This document shows, piece by piece, positions 31,895-36,923 of a stretch of 36,923 nt of DNA (position 1 is its first letter; every line of letters starts with the position of its first letter). A program made the translations under genes and the position numbers. This DNA comes from JBBRZF01 sp038236965 (GTDB lineage: Bacteria; Acidobacteriota; Terriglobia; Terriglobales; Acidobacteriaceae). The notes under the pieces are model-generated. The model ran no database searches. It had not been told where the DNA came from and saw nothing but the letters and a program-made list of their open reading frames with translations. The DNA is taken from NCBI GenBank assembly GCA_038236965.1, contig JBBRZF010000011.1:1-36923 (forward strand), given 5' to 3'.

Positions 31895-32845
31895 CTAGCC
31901 TTTGAAATTAAAAATGTCTTTTGAAAGATATCGTTCTGCGGAATCGGCGACGATGGTGACCACGGTTTTTCCCGCGCCCAATCGTTTTGCCACTTCGATC
32001 GCCGCCCAGACGGCTGCGCCAGCGCTTGAACCGCCGAGCACGCCTTCTTCTTTCGCCAGCCTGCACACCATGGCAAACGCGTCCGTGTCTTTCACGGCGA
32101 TCACTTCGTCGGCCAGCGACGGGTCGTATGTTGCGGGAATGAAGCTGGAGCCGATGCCTTCCACCGCGTGATCTCCGGCTTTACCACCGCCGTAGACGGA
32201 GCCCTGCGACTCCACGCAGATTGCCAGAGAGTTCGGCAGACGCTCCTTGATGTAGCGCGCGACGCCGGTAAATGTTCCGCCCGTGCCGCTTCCCACAAGC
32301 ACGGCATCGATCTTGCCATTCATTTGTTCGAAAATCTCTCGTCCTGTAGTGGAGTAGTGGATCTCGGGATTTCCCTGGTTCTCGAATTGTGCGGCGAACC
32401 ACGCATTCGGAGTTTCCTCGGTCATCTTCCTGGCACGGGCGATTGCGCCGGCCATTCCTTCTTCATCCGGCGTGCGGATCACCTTCGCGCCGAAGGCTTC
32501 CATCAACATCACTTTTTCCTTGGAGAACTTCAGCGGCACAAAAAAGACGACCTTGTAGCCTTTCTGCACGCCAACGAGTGCGAGACCGACTCCGGTGTTA
32601 CCGGCTGTGGCTTCGATGATGGTGTCACCGGGGTGCAAACGGCCTTCGCGTTCAGCCTTTTCAATCATGCCAATGGCCGCGCGGTCCTTCACGCTGAAGC
32701 CGGGATTGAAGGCCTCCAGTTTCACGTAGATGTCCGCTGCGCCTGCGGGTACGAGTTTGTGCAGGTGAAGCATGGGAGTGTCGCCGATGAGTTCCAGGAT
32801 ACTTTCGGCCACCCGCGCAGTGGTGCTTACCTCAACAGTTTTCAT
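31895..32845 (-). CDS. Cysteine synthase / cystathionine beta-synthase type PLP enzyme
   Basis: This 316-aa fold-type II PLP enzyme has K53 in GFSVKDRAAIGM (cofactor Lys), the Asn loop EATAGNTGVGLA, the phosphate-binding GSGTGGTFTG, and GVLGGSSAGAA near the end. It lacks CBS regulatory domains. The usual cysteine synthase loop is T-S-G-N-T-G; here it is TAGNTG, a form I associate with cystathionine beta-synthases, fitting the gamma-lyase-like gene that follows. It makes cysteine from O-acetylserine or cystathionine from serine/O-acetylserine plus homocysteine. ATG 32845 starts the similarity (MKTVEVS); in-frame ATGs 13 and 22 codons earlier are possible but unsupported. Confidence 0.9.
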   Translation of the reverse strand: MKTVEVSTTARVAESILELIGDTPMLHLHKLVPAGAADIYVKLEAFNPGFSVKDRAAIGMIEKAEREGRLHPGDTIIEATAGNTGVGLALVGVQKGYKVVFFVPLKFSKEKVMLMEAFGAKVIRTPDEEGMAGAIARARKMTEETPNAWFAAQFENQGNPEIHYSTTGREIFEQMNGKIDAVLVGSGTGGTFTGVARYIKERLPNSLAICVESQGSVYGGGKAGDHAVEGIGSSFIPATYDPSLADEVIAVKDTDAFAMVCRLAKEEGVLGGSSAGAAVWAAIEVAKRLGAGKTVVTIVADSAERYLSKDIFNFKG

Positions 32846-32911
32846 GACGGGATAAATCTCCAAGATTGGAACCCCCACGCGCATTGGCGCGCAAACACCC
32901 GAGGCTCTCAA

Positions 32912-32940
32912 AGGGTACGGGAGAGAATGGGCAAGGTCAA
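32912..32940 (-). promoter_or_regulatory. Candidate promoter of the transsulfuration operon
   Basis: On the minus strand TTGACC (32940-32935), a 17-base spacer and TACCCT (32917-32912) form a fair sigma-70-like pair; the -35 is strong and the -10 weak. It would start transcription about 60 bases before the beta-synthase ATG. No riboswitch-like structure was recognised in the leader. Confidence 0.4.
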
Positions 32941-33155
32941 ATAAAGGGTTTGTGCTTTTTTCGTGTACGGGGAAAACCGGCGATATTTGCTGACCGAAAT
33001 GGTGTTAAGGGGCTGCACGGGGGCAGAATTTCATGAAGAAAGCTGACGAGAAACAGAGGAGATTGCTAATCGGGTAAATGCGAATCGGGGAATCTGGAAA
33101 ACGCCCAGGAGCAACGAATCAAAGTTGGCATAAACCTCGTCGTTATTCTTGCGCG

Positions 33156-33608
33156 TCACTCCTTGGAATGGATTTCGCGGAGTTTTTTGGTTAGCAGGAC
33201 TACGCCGAGTATCTGCGTCCACTCAGAGAGCAGGTTTCCGACTACGTTGCCCCAACGGGCTTCCGGATTCATTTTGGAGTAGAGGAATGCCCAGCCGATT
33301 CCGGTGATGATGAGGAAGATGGAGAGCGAGTGGTCTCGCAGGACTTGAGGGATGGGACGCAAGAGGCGATGAGGTGGGCGGCGGCTTTCGAGCGAACCCT
33401 TTTCGTACATGTACTTGGTGATGAAGACGGTGATGAGGAGTCCGCTCCAGTCGGCGATGGCGTTGCCGAAGAACGAGCCGAGGTGAGTCTGGTCGTCAGA
33501 GAGGCAGTAGGCGATGATCCAGATCGCCAGGATGATGGAGACGGCGATGCTGAGGGAATGTTCCCGGAACATAAGCTTTTCGAAAGCGCTTAACTTTTTC
33601 TTCGGCAA
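33156..33608 (-). CDS. Small membrane protein made of two tandem 2-helix repeats
   Basis: The 150-aa protein holds an internal duplication at exactly 76-residue spacing: REHSLSI (15-21) and RDHSLSI (91-97), GNAIADW (48-54) and GNLLSEW (124-130), then ITKY (63-66) and LTKK (139-142). Each half has two hydrophobic helices, the second after the Gly-Asn-x4-Trp element. I do not know the family or function. The start is TTG 33608 (PKKKLSAFE) with GGAG 7 bases upstream. It sits alone between the transsulfuration operon and the MutS-like gene, 97 bases after the latter. Confidence 0.75.
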   Translation of the reverse strand: MPKKKLSAFEKLMFREHSLSIAVSIILAIWIIAYCLSDDQTHLGSFFGNAIADWSGLLITVFITKYMYEKGSLESRRPPHRLLRPIPQVLRDHSLSIFLIITGIGWAFLYSKMNPEARWGNVVGNLLSEWTQILGVVLLTKKLREIHSKE

Positions 33609-33660
33609 TGAAGGGCTCCGAGGGATTTGCGTTGGGGAGTATTGAAAGGTAAAAACTGGC

Positions 33661-33679
33661 GCGAGGCAAGAGCAAAGTC
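33661..33679. repeat. GCGAGGCAAGAGCAAAGTC repeat copy A
   Basis: It matches 35629-35649 (copy B) except for two one-base gaps in G and A runs, so the MutS-like gene is bracketed by two near-identical 19-21-base sequences in direct orientation. It may be a dispersed intergenic repeat. Confidence 0.5.
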
Positions 33680-33705
33680 AAAGGCCGGGTAAGTCGCATG
33701 GCGCT

Positions 33706-35496
33706 TCACACGTCGAGGCCGATGGAGCGCATGAGTTCGAGTCCGTTGCTTTTGGTGACCACGCCTTCGCGAAGTTTGAAATCGAAGCGCATCTTGCCAT
33801 CTGCCAGTTCGTCCTGAAAGTGGAAGTTGAGAAGAGCGCCGTCGGCGAGTCCGCCAATTTCTGTGAGCGCGAGATCGTGGGTGCTGATGAGGCCGACGGC
33901 ATGGCGTTGGACGAAGGCCCGGACGATGCCTTCGGCGCCGATGCGACGGTCGTGCGAGTTGGTTCCCTGCAGGAGTTCGTCCAAGAGAAAGAGTATTGGC
34001 GGCTGCTTTCCGGCGAGATGGTAGATGTCGCGGAGGCGCGTGATTTCCGCATAGAAGCGCGAGTTGCCTTCGTGCAGGGAGTCGTTAACGCGGATGCTGG
34101 CGGCGGTCTGCAAGGGCGTGAGTTCGAGGCGCGCGGCGCGGACGGGGGCCCCGGCCATGGCGAGTACGGTGTTGATTCCGACGGTGCGGAGGAAAGTGCT
34201 CTTGCCGGACATGTTGGAGCCGCTGACGAGAAGGACGCGTGTGCTTCCGGAGATGCGAACGCTGTTGCGCACGAGTTTGGCTGGGGGAATGAGCGGGTGC
34301 CCGAGGTCGTCGGCTTCGAAGGATGCGGGAGATTCGAGCGGGAGGAATTCGGGGAAGACGTCTGCCGGATGTTCGTAGTGGTAAGCGGCGATGGAAAGGA
34401 GAGCTTCGAACTCTCCGACGAGGTTGAGCCACGAGCGAACCTTGCTGCCGTGGTCGCGTCTCCAGGATTGGGCACGGAGGGCGAGGTTAAAGGAATACAT
34501 GAGGGGCGTGTCGAAGGTGCGCAGGACGGGATTGTCGCGGGCTTCGATGAACTGAACGATGGAACGCAGGCGGGCGATGGCGCGGGAGGCGGCGAGATCG
34601 TGGGAACGAAGTTCGCTGGCGAGCGATTGAAGGCGAGGCGAAGTGAAGTGTTCGCGCTCGAGACGGGCGAGCGTGGCGGAGACGAGTTCGAGGCTTTCGA
34701 ATTCGTGCTCGGCGGCGTCGAGAATCTGGGCAAGAGGTTTTCGGAAGGCGTAATTGATGAGCGCTTCGATGGTCACGACGGCGATGAGCGGAGCGGCGAA
34801 TCCCCATTGCCACCAGATGGCGATGGAGGCGACGGCGAAGATTGGCAGCAAGGGCGCGAGCAAAGGCAGCGAGAAGTGGGTGAGTTGCTTTGGCGTCTCG
34901 GCCCAGGTGAGGAGCGCGTCGGGACGGACGCCAATCCTGGTGTCCTCGGCGAGGACGGCGATGTCTTCGCGGAGGTCGAGTTGGTCGCGGAGTTCAGAGA
35001 CGGCGGCGTGGCGTTCAAGAATCTCTGCGAGCGGGGAGGGAGCGAGAAGCCAGTTGGCGAGCGCGGTTTCGCCCATGCGTGTGCGCGCGCGGGAGAGGAG
35101 TTCGAAGAGACTTCCGCGGCCGAAGAGGTCGAGGTCGGCGGCGTAGATGTGGTGCGGGAAATCGAAGCGTTCGCCGAACTCTCCATGGCCGATCCAGCGG
35201 TCTTCGATGCGGGCGAGTCCGTCCTGATAGACGCGGGCGGCGCGTCGAGCATGCGTCTGCGAGCGCAAAACCCGTGCGTGGACGATGGCGATAGCGAGAA
35301 ATGCGACGAGCGGGACGAGCAACCACCACGGGGAAAAGGCGTCTCGTACCAAGGAAAACCATGCGGCGATGGCGGCGGCGATTCCGAGCAGGAGTCGGAC
35401 GTTGCCGAGTCGAACGTGTATGCGTTCGAAGTGCGCGACCTGCGATTCGCGAGTGGCGAGGCGACGCGCGTATTCGTCGGATGGAGAGGAGGGCAT
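33706..35496 (-). CDS. Membrane-anchored MutS-family ATPase
   Basis: The C-terminal 180 residues of this 596-aa protein are a MutS/MSH ATPase: Walker A SGSNMSGKSTFLR (about 425-437), Walker B ILFLLDELLQGTNS (501-514), and the switch VGLISTHDLALTEI. Upstream is a MutS lever/clamp-like helical region (270-380). There is no mismatch-binding domain I (no F-x-E motif). Two hydrophobic pairs (34-50 and 56-74; 207-230 and 233-250) predict four membrane helices, so it is not a canonical mismatch-repair MutS. Similar proteins exist in several phyla, role unknown. ATG 35496 starts the similarity; the Shine-Dalgarno is poor. Confidence 0.88.
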   Translation of the reverse strand: MPSSPSDEYARRLATRESQVAHFERIHVRLGNVRLLLGIAAAIAAWFSLVRDAFSPWWLLVPLVAFLAIAIVHARVLRSQTHARRAARVYQDGLARIEDRWIGHGEFGERFDFPHHIYAADLDLFGRGSLFELLSRARTRMGETALANWLLAPSPLAEILERHAAVSELRDQLDLREDIAVLAEDTRIGVRPDALLTWAETPKQLTHFSLPLLAPLLPIFAVASIAIWWQWGFAAPLIAVVTIEALINYAFRKPLAQILDAAEHEFESLELVSATLARLEREHFTSPRLQSLASELRSHDLAASRAIARLRSIVQFIEARDNPVLRTFDTPLMYSFNLALRAQSWRRDHGSKVRSWLNLVGEFEALLSIAAYHYEHPADVFPEFLPLESPASFEADDLGHPLIPPAKLVRNSVRISGSTRVLLVSGSNMSGKSTFLRTVGINTVLAMAGAPVRAARLELTPLQTAASIRVNDSLHEGNSRFYAEITRLRDIYHLAGKQPPILFLLDELLQGTNSHDRRIGAEGIVRAFVQRHAVGLISTHDLALTEIGGLADGALLNFHFQDELADGKMRFDFKLREGVVTKSNGLELMRSIGLDV

Positions 35497-35628
35497 GAGA
35501 GATTGTCTCACTTGGGGAGGGAGGAGGTGGGATGGAAGGTCTTCGCAGAACGTCGGCCTCGAGAGCAAAACTAGGCGAGCTTCGCTCGCCCGCCGCGGAC
35601 GAGGCGTCCGGGCCCACGCAGGGCAAGG

Positions 35629-35649
35629 GCGAGGGCAAGAGCAAAAGTC
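35629..35649. repeat. GCGAGGGCAAGAGCAAAAGTC repeat copy B
   Basis: This is the second copy of the sequence at 33661-33679, in the same orientation, with one extra G and one extra A. A related GGGCAAG also precedes it at 35621. Confidence 0.5.
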
Positions 35650-35714
35650 CCACATATGCCAAGTCATGTCTATGTAGGGCATCTTCGCACCGTCGATTTT
35701 TCTGTTTGCTATCA

Positions 35715-35743
35715 CAGACAAGGCGCGGAGGTGCGAGTAAACT
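35715..35743 (+). promoter_or_regulatory. Candidate promoter of the OmpA-domain gene
   Basis: CAGACA (35715-35720) and TAAACT (35738-35743) are separated by 17 bases and each match the sigma-70 hexamers at four of six positions. Transcription would start near 35750, about 50 bases before the GTG start. Confidence 0.35.
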
Positions 35744-35799
35744 CGGCGCGTTCCGGGTGTGCGCTGCCAGGGAACAACCATGGGAAGGTGGAGGTTGGA

Positions 35800-36642
35800 G
35801 TGAATCTACGAAATCTGGCATTGCTGCTTGTGCTTTCGTTAACGGCTGTCTTGGCTTCTGCACAAATGAAGGACTACAGCGGGCACAAAGATCCGGCGCT
35901 GTTCACGCGACTTCCCCACTATTTTTTGACTGGCGCGGATTCTGTTATCGATACTCCCTTTGATGGAGTGGATTTTGTGGTGAAGGCGGGCACGCAACGG
36001 GTGGAAGGACATCACCTTAAATACGATTATTCGTTCGATGAGTCTGCCGGGACGAATCCGGGATTTCTGCCGATCATTCGGAATTACCAGGCGGCGGCGA
36101 AGAAGATCGGCGGGCAGGTGCTTTCCGACGATGGAGCGCGACGCACCACGATTCGCGCGAGCAAGAACGGAGTGGAAACCTGGGTGGCGGTGGAAGCCTT
36201 CAACGAAGGCCGCGAATACCAGCTCGACATCATTGAAAAACAGGTGATGCAGCAGGACGTTGTCGCTAACGCCGCAGCGTTCCAGTCCGGGCTGAAAGAG
36301 AACGGACACGTGGAGGTGCCGGGGATATTCTTCGAGTTCGGAAAATCTGACATCAAGGCCGAGAGCGAACCGGCACTGGCGGAAATCGCCAAACTGCTGC
36401 GGTCGAATCCGTCGCTGAAGGTCTGGGTGGTGGGACATACGGACAGCGTGGGATTGGTGGAAAGCAACATGACGCTCTCAAGCGCGAGGGCGGCAGCGGT
36501 GGTGCAAGCTCTGGTGCAAAAAGGCATCGAGCCGAAACGATTGGCGGCGCATGGAGCAGGTCCGTATGCGCCGATCGCGTCCAACGCGGCGGAAGCGGGG
36601 CGCGCTCACAATCGGCGGGTGGAATTAGTGGCGCAGCCGTAA
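35800..36642 (+). CDS. Exported OmpA-family (peptidoglycan-binding) outer-membrane protein
   Basis: The 280-aa protein has a signal peptide in residues 1-21 (NLRNLALLLVLSLTAVLASA, cleavage before QMKDYS). There is no lipobox Cys, so it is not a lipoprotein. Residues 25-160 form an unassigned domain with beta-rich character. The C-terminal OmpA domain (about 165-280) has VPGIFFEFGKSDI, VWVVGHTDSVG (peptidoglycan-contact Asp), the N-x2-LS-x2-RA element in NMTLSSARAAAVV, and AHNRRVEL (contact Arg). It likely ties the outer membrane to peptidoglycan. Start GTG 35800 is chosen from GGAGG 6 bases upstream and the signal peptide; the 48-codon upstream extension has no similarity. A terminator follows. 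Confidence 0.9.
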   Translation: MNLRNLALLLVLSLTAVLASAQMKDYSGHKDPALFTRLPHYFLTGADSVIDTPFDGVDFVVKAGTQRVEGHHLKYDYSFDESAGTNPGFLPIIRNYQAAAKKIGGQVLSDDGARRTTIRASKNGVETWVAVEAFNEGREYQLDIIEKQVMQQDVVANAAAFQSGLKENGHVEVPGIFFEFGKSDIKAESEPALAEIAKLLRSNPSLKVWVVGHTDSVGLVESNMTLSSARAAAVVQALVQKGIEPKRLAAHGAGPYAPIASNAAEAGRAHNRRVELVAQP

Positions 36643-36683
36643 ATAGCAGCCGTAAACAAAACGAACGGAGAGATTCTGAAACG

Positions 36684-36713
36684 AATTCAGCCCGGCGCAA
36701 GCCGGGCTGAATT
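36684..36713. terminator. Intrinsic terminator between convergent genes
   Basis: AATTCAGCCCGGC-GCAA-GCCGGGCTGAATT is a perfect 13-bp stem with a GCAA tetraloop, followed by TTGTTCTC. It lies between the OmpA-domain gene and the leftward VWFA gene and can serve both. Confidence 0.85.
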
Positions 36714-36733
36714 TGTTCTCGGAAGAAAAACGG

Positions 36734-36923
36734 TTATTTGGCGGAGGCGGCCTGTGGGTTGTCCTGCCCGGCGTAGTATCCACTGCGTGTGCGGACTTGC
36801 AGGCGTTTGTAGCCTTTGGCTGTAGCTTCCACCTTCACCGTGCGATAGCCACCCTGCGTCTTTGGATTGCTGGGCTTATAGCCGATGGAGTACTGGCTGC
36901 GAATGTCGTGCGCGACCTGCTGC
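36734..36923 (-). CDS. C-terminal end of an acidobacterial VWFA-related domain protein (5' end outside window)
   Basis: Sixty-two codons before a TAA at 36736-36734 are visible; the start lies beyond the right edge. They read VAHDIRSQYSIGYKPSNPK, then GYRTVKVEA and VRTRSGYYAGQD. This is how proteins with the VWFA-related acidobacterial domain (TIGR03436) end: Q-Y-x-I-G-Y-x-P-x-N, then R-x-I/V-x-V then V-R-x-R-x-G-Y-Y. These are secreted or periplasmic proteins of unknown role, common in Acidobacteriota. The fragment is the strongest taxonomic clue in the window. Confidence 0.8.
   Translation of the reverse strand, partial: QQVAHDIRSQYSIGYKPSNPKTQGGYRTVKVEATAKGYKRLQVRTRSGYYAGQDNPQAASAK

Larger units (their letters stand above)
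35497..35799. other. 303-base divergent intergenic region
   Basis: It separates the leftward MutS-like gene from the rightward OmpA-domain gene. It contains a 7-bp hairpin GGCGAGC-ttc-GCTCGCC (35574-35590), the GCGAGGGCAAGAGCAAAAGTC repeat copy and a candidate rightward promoter. An open frame from 35656 into the OmpA gene is only an upstream extension. TGAGACAATCTCTCA, a TGAGAC-type semi-palindrome, directly precedes the MutS-like start. Confidence 0.6.

Noticed and set aside
33678..34733. A 351-codon Ser/Pro/Arg-rich frame on the minus strand
   Set aside because: Out-of-frame reading of the MutS-like gene; low complexity only.
33820..35574. A 584-codon open frame antisense to the MutS-like gene
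   Set aside because: Acidic Gly/Asp/Glu-rich shadow of the MutS-like coding strand; no motif, no ribosome-binding site.
35656..35799. 48-codon N-terminal extension of the OmpA-domain protein
   Set aside because: It would place the signal peptide inside the protein; GTG 35800 has GGAGG and starts directly with the signal peptide.

Overview
The window looks like chromosomal DNA of an Acidobacteriota member (Terriglobia/Koribacteraceae-like). This rests on a C-terminal fragment at the right edge that resembles the acidobacterial VWFA-related domain (TIGR03436 type), a PilZ-like protein and a membrane MutS relative of kinds I associate with that phylum, high GC content, and ATG/GTG/TTG starts in tightly overlapping operons. 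The phylum call is an inference from recognised protein character, not from a 16S gene or a search. No tRNA, rRNA, CRISPR array, phage or intact insertion sequence was seen.

Region 1 (1-12001) is surface-glycan biosynthesis. A gene cut by the left edge and a GT39-type membrane glycosyltransferase run rightward. They meet a long leftward operon that starts at 12001: rfbF, rfbG, rfbH (CDP-glucose to CDP-4-keto-3,6-dideoxyglucose chemistry), an SDR sugar-nucleotide reductase/epimerase, a ThDP-dependent acetolactate-synthase-like enzyme, a NeuB/SpsE-like PEP-condensing synthase, a frameshifted remnant of an FkbM-type methyltransferase, an intact class I methyltransferase, a GtrB-like GT2 and a GtrA flippase. 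Together these suggest a branched CDP-3,6-dideoxyhexose (yersiniose-like chemistry) or a higher-carbon sugar that is loaded on undecaprenyl phosphate, flipped and added to a surface glycan.

Region 2 (12002-15876) holds uvrB (rightward) and, convergent with it, a second GT39-type membrane glycosyltransferase.

Region 3 (16011-29030) is a 13-gene leftward chemosensory operon of the Pil-Chp/alternative-function type: a PilZ-like protein, an unknown 497-aa protein, a pseudo-receiver joined to an orphan histidine-kinase dimerisation domain, CheY, CheW, an MCP with almost no periplasmic part, CheR, a hybrid CheA (two HPt domains plus a C-terminal receiver), CheB, two more CheW proteins, a pseudo-receiver plus DUF4388/PATAN-like protein, and a receiver with a long Ala/Pro linker and a C-terminal coiled coil. 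Most junctions are 4-base stop/start overlaps. No flagellar gene, CheD or CheZ is present. The set suits type IV pilus control, gliding or a non-motility output.

Region 4 (29031-29970) has no intact gene. It carries palindromes, a decayed RHS-repeat core fragment, a strong bidirectional terminator and a 13-bp perfect inverted repeat.

Region 5 (29971-36923) holds a HEGGH-containing membrane protein, a transsulfuration pair (cysteine/cystathionine beta-synthase type plus cystathionine gamma-synthase/lyase type), a small membrane protein that is an exact 76-residue internal duplication, a membrane-anchored MutS-family ATPase, an OmpA-domain exported protein, and the end of a VWFA-domain protein. 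Starts were chosen by ribosome-binding sites, by stop/start overlaps and by where family similarity begins.
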